The position numbers were made by a program, and so were the translations under genes. From contig NZ_JASKLR010000012.1 of NCBI RefSeq assembly GCF_030124325.1, forward strand, positions 105,387-169,386: DNA of 64,000 bases. The letters run 5' to 3'. This DNA comes from Sinorhizobium sp. 8-89 (GTDB lineage: Bacteria > Pseudomonadota > Alphaproteobacteria > Rhizobiales > Rhizobiaceae). Shown here piece after piece: positions 35,732 to 43,379 of the stretch. The notes beneath the pieces are model-generated. The model saw nothing but the letters and a program-made list of their open reading frames with translations. It had not been told where the DNA came from and searched no databases. Each line of letters starts with the position of its first letter. The stretch's first letter is position 1.

Positions 35732-36532
35732 TCACTCACTCAAGCGGCATGCGACCGACTCGGCGAACTGGCATTCGTCGCCGGGGGCCGTGAAAGCGAC
35801 GCGGTCGACTTGGAGCCTTGTCGGCTCCATGTAGGAAAATGTGCCCATCCAATCCCGGAGGGTGTCCGTGCCCCAGAGACTGAAGAATATCTTCTGCGCG
35901 TTGGTCGGGATCTTTTTTGGATCCGTGACCTCATGGACCAACTCGCCGTTGACGTAATAACGGATCCGCTCCTTCTCCCAGACAAAGGCATAGTCGTTAA
36001 AGCCCTGGTTGGCGCCACCGGGAACATCGGCAAGATGTTCGTTGCCACCCTTGGCCGAGACATATTGATTGAGCTGGACCTTTGCCGGGTTCTTGCCGAG
36101 CACTTCGAAATCGATTTCGTCGTGCGGCTTCTTGTCAGTCGGGCCGATATAGGTGAAGAAAGCCGAATTCAGCCCGGAACCGTCCGCTGTCTTGATCCGT
36201 GCTTCATAAGTGCCATAGCCGAAGCGCTTGCGGGTCTGAATTTCACCGCAGACGAAATTGCGTTCGCCTTTCTTGCCCTCTTGAAAGACCAGCTCCAGTA
36301 TGCCGTTGGCTATTTTTACCTGCTTCTTGGACCAGGTGCAATTCTGGTGAGGACCATTGTTCCATCCGTCCGAGACAAACCAGAAGCCGGTGTTCAGTGT
36401 GTCGAAGTCGTCCATGAAGGACGCGCCATTGGCGCCCGTCTGGGCGGTCGCGGTTCCGGCGAGGCTCGCAAGCGGGAGTATGACGAGTGTGAGGCGGCGC
36501 AGACGCGCATAACGGTCGGGTGTCATTGTCAT
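35732..36532 (-). CDS. exoK: Endo-beta-1,3-1,4-glycanase ExoK
   Basis: A 266-residue secreted GH16 enzyme that cleaves nascent succinoglycan. Signal peptide LVILPLASLAGTATAQ. Catalytic motif HDEIDFEVLG (two Glu flanking Asp) at about residue 140. GEIQTRKRFGYGTYEARIK and VWEKERIRYYVNGELV are typical of family 16. The ATG follows the exoH stop directly (TAA-ATG). Confidence 0.94.
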   Translation of the reverse strand: MTMTPDRYARLRRLTLVILPLASLAGTATAQTGANGASFMDDFDTLNTGFWFVSDGWNNGPHQNCTWSKKQVKIANGILELVFQEGKKGERNFVCGEIQTRKRFGYGTYEARIKTADGSGLNSAFFTYIGPTDKKPHDEIDFEVLGKNPAKVQLNQYVSAKGGNEHLADVPGGANQGFNDYAFVWEKERIRYYVNGELVHEVTDPKKIPTNAQKIFFSLWGTDTLRDWMGTFSYMEPTRLQVDRVAFTAPGDECQFAESVACRLSE

Positions 36533-36901
36533 TTACCTTTGTTGCGGCGAATAGCTTGCCTGCCCGCCATCTTGTGCCGGAAGCGCCATTCGCCCGGAAT
36601 CTGCTCGGCTTCCGGCCGTGCCGCCGAGCAGATCGGTTGCCAGTCGCTTCACTAGATCGTGGCAAGCGCCCAGGACTGCGATCACCAGGATCGGCATCGT
36701 GAAGTCGGAGAGGGGGTAGTCTGCAAACCTCATGCCACTCCAGAACAGACCTTCGCCGGGATGGAAGCGGAGCCAGTCCAGAAAACCGTAAGCGCCCGGG
36801 AATGCGCTCGTTTGCCGATCAAACGGGACGTGCACGAACACGATGCCGGAAACCAGCACAATGCGCATCAGATCGACTCGCGACGAAACATTCGCGTTCA
36901 T
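36533..36901 (-). pseudogene. exoH: exoH remnant (succinyltransferase with internal deletion)
   Basis: About 122 residues instead of about 370. The N-terminus matches the ExoH acyltransferase start (NVSSRVDLMRIVLVSGIVFVHVPFD, GAYGFLDWLR). It then jumps to a single membrane segment (MPILVIAVLGACHDLVKRLA) and a polar tail resembling the family C-terminus, so the multi-spanning catalytic core is missing in frame. The stop still abuts exoK as in an intact operon. ExoH adds succinyl groups to the EPS; this product should be inactive. The start may be ATG 36901 or GTG 36907. Confidence 0.75.
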
Positions 36902-37013
36902 ACCCACGATGTCAGTCACTCCCTATCTGGCAGCGCCTCGGCGGCAGCCGTTTCAACAGAGCAGTCTTGAGCTCGTAGGAGACAAACTAGGGCACGGGCG
37001 AAGAAAAAATATG

Positions 37014-37053
37014 GCAGTGCAACAGAAAAATGAAACGAATCATGTTGCACTGC
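37014..37053. promoter_or_regulatory. 10-bp inverted repeat upstream of exoH
   Basis: GCAGTGCAAC (37014-37023) and GTTGCACTGC (37044-37053) are perfect inverted copies separated by 20 AT-rich bases, about 115-150 bases upstream of the exoH start. Confidence 0.55.
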
Positions 37054-37470
37054 ACCTAAGGAGTGAATCCTTGAAAACCTGCGGCTACCGCCCCGTGCCG
37101 TCCTTCTTCGAAAAACCTCGGTTTCGCCGCATGTTGCAGAAATTGTGCCCTGCAAAATTCTGGGGCAATCAAGGGTTGAGTCTCGGAAATATGATTTTTT
37201 TAAATTGAATGTTTTTTTGGAGAATAATCTGGCCCTGGAGCAAGGACGCGACGAATTGCGGCAAGGTTTGGGCAGCTTTGTAGCTTCTCGATCGAAGTGA
37301 GCCGGCAAGACGACAAAACCGTTGAACATGCTCGGATATTTATGCCGGCCCTGTTTGGCAAGCTCGCCTCGCCTTGTGGCGGTTACGCGAACTCGGAGCA
37401 TGGTTGGGCGCTGTGCAAATTGCAGTGCCGCGGAGCTGCCTTTCGCGATCTACATCGCCTTTTTGACTTG

Positions 37471-37537
37471 ATGCAGGTTTTTAACCTTAAATAGGCTACG
37501 GAAACATGCAATGGCGCGGCGCGTATGTCGGACGCGC
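37471..37537. repeat. Short palindromic repeat (copy e)
   Basis: ATGCAGGTTTTTAACCTTAAATAGGCTACGG-AAACATGCA, followed by GGCGCGGCGCGTATGTCGGACGCGC. The same arrangement occurs at 45764-45830. It lies just beyond the stop of the 85-residue membrane protein gene. Confidence 0.6.
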
Positions 37538-37556
37538 GAAGGGGCAATCGGTCGCG

Positions 37557-37814
37557 TCAATCATCGCCCTGCTTTGCGGAAACGGTGTGCGCCTCGTCCT
37601 CCAGCAGCGGTCTGGCATCGTTCTCCGCATTGTCGTTCTGCTCGGCTGCCGCAGCCCTGTCCTCCGATTTCAACGAAGGCATCAGAAGCGCGACAATGAT
37701 GCCCACGGGGCCGAGAACGCAACCAATCAGCAGCCAGCGAAGACTATGGCCGCCCCTGAGCGCGGCCACGACCGCGGTCACGATGCTGCATAAGATCCAG
37801 ATTTCAACGATCAT
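37557..37814 (-). CDS. Small membrane protein (85 aa), coupled to exoI
   Basis: Two hydrophobic segments (IVEIWILCSIVTAVVAAL and WLLIGCVLGPVGIIVALLM) separated by a short GGHSL turn, then a 35-residue acidic tail. The ATG overlaps the exoI stop (ATGA), so it is translated with exoI. I do not recognise a named family; similar two-helix proteins are common in alphaproteobacteria. A link to EPS export or its control is suggested only by position. Confidence 0.65.
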   Translation of the reverse strand: MIVEIWILCSIVTAVVAALRGGHSLRWLLIGCVLGPVGIIVALLMPSLKSEDRAAAAEQNDNAENDARPLLEDEAHTVSAKQGDD

Positions 37815-38434
37815 TGATTTCGCTTGCTACCTTCACAGGTCGGCTTTCGGTTCACGCGTCCGGCCGGCGCCGGACATGACCGGCCGAACTGACTGCGCCA
37901 AATTCCGGCGCCGGCCGAGCGGGCGGTCGCCTGCGCTTCAGCATAGACGCCCTTGCTGTGTTCTTCCCGGTCAATGGCATTGCCGGTCTCCACGAGCCAG
38001 CGGTTCACGTCTTTGCCGTCGGCGCGAAAGCAGGTGCCGACAAAACGGCCATAACGATCGCGCTTGACGAGGTCGCAGCGCGTAGGGCGGGACGCCGCCA
38101 GAAACGCGTCCAAAGCAGACGCCGCATCCTTGCCACATCGGAAGTCTGAGCCTTTCTCATCCGAGCAGACTTGCCAGCCTTCCGGTGCGTCGACGCCACT
38201 GAACTGGATGCGCTCGCCGGCGATTTCAATGGTATCGCCATCGATAACCGACGCCTGGCCGACGATCGGCTCTGCTCCTTGCGCGCTGTTGGCCATGACC
38301 AACAGAACCAGGAAAAAATTAACTTTTCGCTTCGTTACTGGACACCGGGCGGCGTTCCAATCCGATTTCGGTCGGCGCTGAAAAGCAGGAAGTCTGCCGT
38401 GGAAGGCCGTTGCCGCCGTTACAAAGCCGATCAT
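37811..38434 (-). CDS. exoI: ExoI, secreted thermonuclease-fold protein
   Basis: Up to 207 residues with a hydrophobic N-terminal export segment (VNFFLVLLVMANSAQGAEP) and an SNase-like domain (ASVIDGDTIEIAGERIQFSGVDAPE, ALDAFLAAS, DRYGRFVGTCFRADGKDVNRWLVETG). The S. meliloti gene exoI has this fold and lies between exoT and exoH; its biochemical role is unsettled. The start is uncertain because codons close to the signal segment are not initiators, so ATG 38434 gives a long n-region. exoT is absent upstream. Confidence 0.82.
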   Translation of the reverse strand: MIGFVTAATAFHGRLPAFQRRPKSDWNAARCPVTKRKVNFFLVLLVMANSAQGAEPIVGQASVIDGDTIEIAGERIQFSGVDAPEGWQVCSDEKGSDFRCGKDAASALDAFLAASRPTRCDLVKRDRYGRFVGTCFRADGKDVNRWLVETGNAIDREEHSKGVYAEAQATARSAGAGIWRSQFGRSCPAPAGRVNRKPTCEGSKRNQ

Positions 38435-38611
38435 GCGCCATTCCCATCCAGCCTCATTGGCTGTCAGACTAACTCAGGTGGCTCGTCGTGCGCATCCTAC
38501 AAAACTTTGGGTGATTGGTAGCATAAAACGCCTTACCGCTGATTGAACAGTTCTGTCCGACGCGGCGGAGCGCAAACGCTTCGCCGCGCCCAGAGCAATT
38601 CTCAAGAGTCG

Positions 38612-38648
38612 GATCATTTCACGGTTTCGACGAACCAATGAAATGATC
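38612..38648 (-). terminator. Hairpin immediately after the 24-aa gene
   Basis: GATCATTTCA (38612-38621) pairs with TGAAATGATC (38639-38648), enclosing a GGTT/AACC inner stem. It begins at the stop codon of the small minus-strand gene. A related ATTTCA/TGAAAT hairpin is at 53965. Confidence 0.45.
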
Positions 38649-38722
38649 TAGAAGACAAACATATAAAGCAGGACGATGACGATCAGGGGAACACCCATCA
38701 GCCACAGAATGATGCCCTTCAT
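38648..38722 (-). CDS. 24-residue single-helix membrane peptide
   Basis: Encodes MKGIILWLMGVPLIVIVLLY followed by MFVF. It is almost entirely one membrane helix with a single N-terminal Lys. GAGGTGA precedes the ATG at a good distance and a hairpin follows the stop, so it looks like a complete small transcription unit. I recall similar tiny hydrophobic proteins in rhizobia but no function. It lies where exoT, exoW and exoV are found in S. meliloti. Confidence 0.6.
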   Translation of the reverse strand: MKGIILWLMGVPLIVIVLLYMFVF

Positions 38723-38804
38723 GCCGCTCACCTCGATGTTGTTACTGTTGAAGCGGTAACGCGAAGGCTGAAAAAGCGTTCCTTTTCCGGCGCAAGGGCA
38801 ACAA

Positions 38805-38830
38805 AAAAGGCCGGGGCAACCCGACCTTTT
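38805..38830 (-). terminator. Intrinsic terminator after exoU
   Basis: AAAAGG-C-CGGG-GCAA-CCCG-A-CCTTTT. Read on the minus strand it is a GC stem followed by CCTTTTTT. It ends the exoX-exoU transcript 220 bases beyond the exoU stop. The rest of 38831-39047 shows nothing recognisable. Confidence 0.75.
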
Positions 38831-39047
38831 CCTCTTCGCTGCTCTACCCTGCCAGTACATCCGTGGTCAGCGGCACAAGCGCGAAGCCTGCCTGCAGGTC
38901 AGGCGATCTCGCCGACATCTGCACAGGCAACTTGTTAAACGAGATGTGGGAGTTCCAATGGACAATTGCAAGGCCTGTCGCGTCCAATCTTTTGCGAGGC
39001 CACTCTATGTAGGCCGCGATCCTGTGCGCTGCCTCGCGAGCGCGGCG

Positions 39048-40097
39048 TTACGGACTCTGTTGAGCTTTGCCGCTATCCCCCGGCTCGACCATGGGCGTCT
39101 CAAGCAGATAGCGGACGGCGCCTGAGCCGCCGAGAGCGACCGGCGCCGACGATTGACGCGGCCGAAAGCGCTCGGTCTTGTCGGCAAGGATTCCGCCGAC
39201 GATCGCCGGAAGCGCACCGGGATTTTTGAAACCATAGCCTATCGCGCTCAAGTAGCCCGCCTGGTTCTTGAGGTCGAGAAAGTGGCGCAGTTCGTAGCGG
39301 TCCCGGATGTGGCGCTCATGGCGACGGATGGCGGTCGCGGCATCGGTGCTCAATGGACTTTCGGTGAGGATCGCCCGGTCCGCCTCGTAGAGTCGCTTCA
39401 AGTCGTCCGTGCGGTGACTACCGCTCAACGAATTGCCCCGCACGACGGCGGCATAGCCGCAGCTATGGATGATCTTGTAGCGAGCGCCCTTGGTCAGCGC
39501 TCTGGCATAAAGGTCGTAGTCTTCGCCGAGGCGCAGGTCTTCCTTGTAGCGGAGCCGATGTTCATCGAGGAACGAGCGTCGCATCAACGGCTTAAGGAAG
39601 CCGATCTCGCCGCGACGAACGCCGCGCCGGGAGATGTTGCCCTCTACGAAGCCGATAAGATCGAGCAGGCGGGGCTGGGGCGTGAAACGGCCGATCCTGC
39701 CGTGCGCAGTGTCGGCTTGGCTTGCGTCGATGAAGGCGATGTTGTCTGCAATGAAGTCCCAATCATCCTCTAAGAGAAGCTGACGAAGTCGACCAGGGAA
39801 AAAGAAGTCGTCGGCATCAAGCACGCCAAGAAGCGGCGATTGCGAGATTGAGATCGCATGATTGCGTGCGGCAGCCGGACCGCGGTTTTCTTCGAAGCGG
39901 ACCACCTTCAGTCGGCCGCTTCCGTCGTCCGCGGCGCGTGCAGTGCGGGCAGTGTCATCGGTCGAACCGTCGTCGATGATTACGACTTCGGCGGCTTCCG
40001 GTTCGGCAAGCGCGGAGGCGATCGCCCTGGTGATCGTGTCGGCGGCGTTCTTTGCGGCAATGATAATGCAGACGTTTGTCGGCGCGGCTGCGGTCAT
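39048..40097 (-). CDS. exoU: Family 2 glycosyltransferase ExoU
   Basis: A 349-residue GT2, the length of S. meliloti ExoU, which adds the sixth sugar. It has VCIIIAAKNAADTITRAIASAL, VIIDDGSTDDT, NRGPAAARNHAIS, VLDADDFFFPGRL and LGEDYDLYARAL. ATG 40097 follows GGAGG. Upstream in-frame residues are not conserved in type. It is downstream of exoX on the same strand, with a terminator after it. Confidence 0.93.
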   Translation of the reverse strand: MTAAAPTNVCIIIAAKNAADTITRAIASALAEPEAAEVVIIDDGSTDDTARTARAADDGSGRLKVVRFEENRGPAAARNHAISISQSPLLGVLDADDFFFPGRLRQLLLEDDWDFIADNIAFIDASQADTAHGRIGRFTPQPRLLDLIGFVEGNISRRGVRRGEIGFLKPLMRRSFLDEHRLRYKEDLRLGEDYDLYARALTKGARYKIIHSCGYAAVVRGNSLSGSHRTDDLKRLYEADRAILTESPLSTDAATAIRRHERHIRDRYELRHFLDLKNQAGYLSAIGYGFKNPGALPAIVGGILADKTERFRPRQSSAPVALGGSGAVRYLLETPMVEPGDSGKAQQSP

Positions 40098-40287
40098 ACT
40101 GGCCTCCAGCAGGTGATCGAGATGCGTCGGTGTAATGCAATTTTCCACCGGACCTGTAAAACATGTCCGGCGATCATGTCGCAAACGCGTCAAGCTTGAA
40201 ATTTTTTGCAGTGCGGCAAAACGCAGCGGCCGATGCCGCTCCCACATTGCTGCCTTGATCAGAGGCGATCGACGGAAGATCGGGAAC

Positions 40288-40578
40288 CTAGCGGTTGGAG
40301 TGGCCCGCGCGGTTCAGACGACGCATGGAAACCTTGCCTGGTTGCTTGTCATCGGAAGAATGTTCGACCGGTATCTTGCTGGGGGATAAATTGCGCCGGG
40401 CTCGGGCCTCCTTCCAGACCAGGAAGACGACGGCAATAAAATATCCGACTTGCATCAGCACGGCGCAGATCAGTGTCTGTATCGCCGTTGATATCAGTGA
40501 GCCGTTCAGGATGTAGGTTGCGATGGCAAATGCCACCAATGCGCCGATCATGCTGGCAAAGACGCGCGGTGCGAACAT
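40288..40578 (-). CDS. exoX: Exopolysaccharide production repressor ExoX
   Basis: A 96-residue inner-membrane protein with two hydrophobic segments (MIGALVAFAIATYILNG and AIQTLICAVLMQVGYFIAVVFLVW) and a basic cytosolic tail. ExoX lowers EPS production post-translationally, and its ratio to ExoY sets output. It is divergent from exoY across a 785-base region, the arrangement known in S. meliloti. Confidence 0.93.
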   Translation of the reverse strand: MFAPRVFASMIGALVAFAIATYILNGSLISTAIQTLICAVLMQVGYFIAVVFLVWKEARARRNLSPSKIPVEHSSDDKQPGKVSMRRLNRAGHSNR

Positions 40579-41363
40579 CCCGCTACCCCGCCTTCGGATT
40601 CTTTATGCGAATGTTCATCGGACTCTTACGCCTCTCCTCCCACTCTTTTCACTATATTAGTGGTCTCTTTTCTCTTCAACATGCAAAGCAGAACTTTGTC
40701 GCTACTATTTTTTATCGCGAAAATCTTTCCGTCACGTTCACTGCACGCGAGGGGCACATCACGTTGGAGTGATCATTGTCGGAATACAACTGATGGTGTT
40801 GCTATTGAACGAAATGCAACAAAACCTACGAAGATTGGATACGAACTGGTTCGTTTGCGAGCCCCCTAAATTGAGAGGGGTAAATGCGAACTCATTCTGT
40901 TTGCTGCATCTTTCGGCGCTGCCAAAGGAGTTTTCCTGATCAACTTTTGTTACAAGTAGTGTTCGTAAAGATCGACAAAAATGTGCACTGCAAAACTATG
41001 GTGCAATGCAAAAAAGCGAACCGGATCGATCGTTTGTCAATTTCGTGTCCGCGCCGCTCCCGCCCGTCCGAGTGAAACAACGATAGGATCGCTGTAATAC
41101 TTCGCGATCCGCAAGACTTACGCCCGGCCAATGTTTCAAAGTGGCAACCTTGCGACAAATTATCATGATTATAAATTGCGGATGTTTGTAATTAAATTTT
41201 AGTAATAGTGCGTGCACCCAAAGGGTCAAAACGCTCTGGCGAGGATGCCCGCGGAGGCGGCCTTGTTTTTGCCTTCAAAAAACAAATTCTCACCATACAC
41301 TCGCGCTAGATGACCCGCGTCCTGCGGGACCGACAATCGCAAAACGTAAATGGAGTCACCTCT
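40579..41363. promoter_or_regulatory. Divergent exoX / exoY regulatory region
   Basis: A 785-base AT-rich region with no gene. It has TGCACTGCAAAACTATGGTGCAATGC (40983-41008), containing TGCA-type half-sites like those in front of exoH, and AT-rich blocks around 41155-41210. Homologous regions carry the exoY promoters and MucR sites. GGAG at 41352-41355 is the exoY ribosome site. Exact promoters were not resolved. Confidence 0.55.
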
Positions 41364-42044
41364 ATGAAGTCCGCGACTCGCTCGGCTACTTCGCCGTTTT
41401 TCATCGCACAAGAGACCGGGGTCTTCCGGCCGATAGGTGGCATATCAAAACGAAGTTTTGACGTTGCCGCGGCATCCTTGGCTCTTATCTTCTTCAGCCC
41501 GCTCTTCCTGCTCATCATGGCGCTCGTTAAGCTCTCTGATGGCGGGAGCGTTTTCTATGGACACCGCCGCATCGGCCACAACGGTCAGGCCTTCAAGTGC
41601 CTGAAATTCCGGACGATGATGGAAAACGGCGATTGTGTGCTGAAGGACTATTTCAAGCAGAATCCAGCCGCCTACGAGGAATGGCGCACGACCCGCAAAC
41701 TCCAGCACGACCCGCGGGTTACCGCTGTAGGAAGCGTGTTGCGCAAGCTCAGCCTCGATGAATTGCCGCAACTTCTCAACATCATTCGCGGCGAAATGAG
41801 CGTGGTCGGCCCGCGCCCGGTCGTCGAGGACGAACTTGAGCTTTATGATTCGGCTGCCGTCTACTATCTGCGTTCCCGGCCTGGTCTGACCGGCCTTTGG
41901 CAGATCAGCGGCCGCAATGACGTATCTTACGAGGCCAGAGTGGCCTTCGATACGCAATACGTCCAGAACTGGTCGCTCCTTGCCGACCTTGCCATCGTCG
42001 TCAAGACGATCCCTGCCGTCTGCTTCTCACGCGGCAGCTATTGA
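41364..42044 (+). CDS. exoY: Undecaprenyl-phosphate galactose phosphotransferase ExoY
   Basis: A 226-residue membrane-anchored polyprenyl-phosphate hexose-1-phosphate transferase that starts the repeat unit. It has one N-terminal membrane segment (FDVAAASLALIFFSPLFLLIMALV), then FYGHRRIGHNGQAFKCLKFRTM, RKLSLDELPQLLNIIRGEMSVVGPRPVVEDE and RPGLTGLWQISGRND. The length matches S. meliloti ExoY. Confidence 0.96.
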   Translation: MKSATRSATSPFFIAQETGVFRPIGGISKRSFDVAAASLALIFFSPLFLLIMALVKLSDGGSVFYGHRRIGHNGQAFKCLKFRTMMENGDCVLKDYFKQNPAAYEEWRTTRKLQHDPRVTAVGSVLRKLSLDELPQLLNIIRGEMSVVGPRPVVEDELELYDSAAVYYLRSRPGLTGLWQISGRNDVSYEARVAFDTQYVQNWSLLADLAIVVKTIPAVCFSRGSY

Positions 42045-42100
42045 AATCTTGGCACTGACCGCATGGTCGAGACAGTGTCAAGCATCAGGAAATCACGAAA

Positions 42101-43372
42101 ATGCAACCTATCAGAATTTCGGGGACATTCGCCGTCTCCCAAAAGCTTTCCTGCTTCGCGCGTGTCGCGCTGATCGCGGTCATGGCCGTGGTAGGGGGCG
42201 CGGCGGCTCAGGCCGACGAATACCGGCTCGGCGTGATGGACAAGCTGCGCGTCCGCGTCGCCGAGTGGCAGACTGCCGAGGGCGCCGTCCGCGACTGGTC
42301 GGCCGTTAGCGGCGACTATACGATCGGTGCATCGGGGAATCTCTCTCTGCCCTTTATCGGCGACCTGCCAGCCTCCGGGAAGACGACAACGGAAGTCGCT
42401 GCCGAGATCGGCATCCAGATGCAGAAGCTCTTCGGCCTGCGCGACCGGCCTTCGGCGTCGGTCGAAATGGCGCAATACCGCCCGGTCTATCTTACCGGCG
42501 AGGTGGAGACTCCGGGCGAATACCCCTATGTGCCGAAGATGACCGTACTCAAGGCCGTCAGCCTCAGCGGGGGATTGCGTCGCGCGCCCAGCGGCCAGCG
42601 ATTCGTTCGGGACTACATCACCGCGAGCGGCGAATCCGCCGTGCAGGTTTCGGAGCGCAACAGGCTGCTCATTCGCCGCGCCCGGCTTCAGGCTGAAATC
42701 GGCAAGCGCGACAAGATCGAATTGCCCGACGAACTCAAGAACGCCGAGGGGGTTGAAAAGCTGCTCGCCAATGAGACGGCTTTGATGCAGTCGCGCGACA
42801 AGCGGCAGGAGCGGCAACTGGCAGCCCTTGCCGATCTTAAATCCCTTCTTCAAAGCGAGATCGAGTCGCTTGCGAAGAAATCCGAGACCCAGGCGCGCCA
42901 ACTCGAACTCGTCATGGAAGACCGCGAGAAGGTCGACAGCCTCGCCGAAAAGGGGCTGGCGTTGAGCCAGCGCAAACTCGCGCTCGAACAAAGGGTCGCG
43001 GACGTGCAGTCGTCGCTGCTCGACATCGACACCAATTCGCTCAAGGCAAAGCAGGATTACAACAAGGCGACGCAGGACGAGACCAATCTGCGTAACGATT
43101 GGGACGAGCAACTCGCCCAGGAACTGCAGAACACAGAGGCCGAGCTCGAAACGCTCTCGCTGAAGGTTGGCACCAGCCGCGACCTGATGGCCGAGGCACT
43201 GCTGCAATCGGCCGAGGCGGCACAAATGGAAGAGCAAAACTCCGAGGCGAACATCACCTATTCGATCATCCGTGAGAAGGATGGCACGCCGACGGAGATC
43301 GCGGCGAGCGAGAATACCGAGGTGCTGCCCGGGGACGTCATCAAAGTAAGCGCCGCGCTGGCGATGCGGTGA
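42101..43372 (+). CDS. exoF: Polysaccharide export protein ExoF
   Basis: A 423-residue exported protein with a signal peptide ending AAAQADEYRLGV. The Poly_export domain (LGVMDKLRVRVAEWQ ... GNLSLPFIGDLPASGKTTTEVAAEI) is followed by a SLBB-like segment (PVYLTGEVETPGEYPYVPKMTVLKAVSLSGG) and a long coiled coil, about 190-390. It acts in periplasmic/outer-membrane export of the EPS. It is co-transcribed with exoY and exoQ. Confidence 0.95.
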   Translation: MQPIRISGTFAVSQKLSCFARVALIAVMAVVGGAAAQADEYRLGVMDKLRVRVAEWQTAEGAVRDWSAVSGDYTIGASGNLSLPFIGDLPASGKTTTEVAAEIGIQMQKLFGLRDRPSASVEMAQYRPVYLTGEVETPGEYPYVPKMTVLKAVSLSGGLRRAPSGQRFVRDYITASGESAVQVSERNRLLIRRARLQAEIGKRDKIELPDELKNAEGVEKLLANETALMQSRDKRQERQLAALADLKSLLQSEIESLAKKSETQARQLELVMEDREKVDSLAEKGLALSQRKLALEQRVADVQSSLLDIDTNSLKAKQDYNKATQDETNLRNDWDEQLAQELQNTEAELETLSLKVGTSRDLMAEALLQSAEAAQMEEQNSEANITYSIIREKDGTPTEIAASENTEVLPGDVIKVSAALAMR

Positions 43373-43379
43373 GTTCACC

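Larger units (their letters stand above)
36902..37556. promoter_or_regulatory. AT-rich promoter region upstream of exoH-exoP
   Basis: 655 bases without a convincing gene, locally far more AT-rich than the surroundings (for example 37190-37235). It contains a 10-bp inverted repeat (37014-37053), a second GTTGCA/TGCAA region near 37133-37157, and repeat copy e. The AT-rich stretches resemble targets of Ros/MucR regulators, which control exo genes in Sinorhizobium (inference). Confidence 0.5.
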
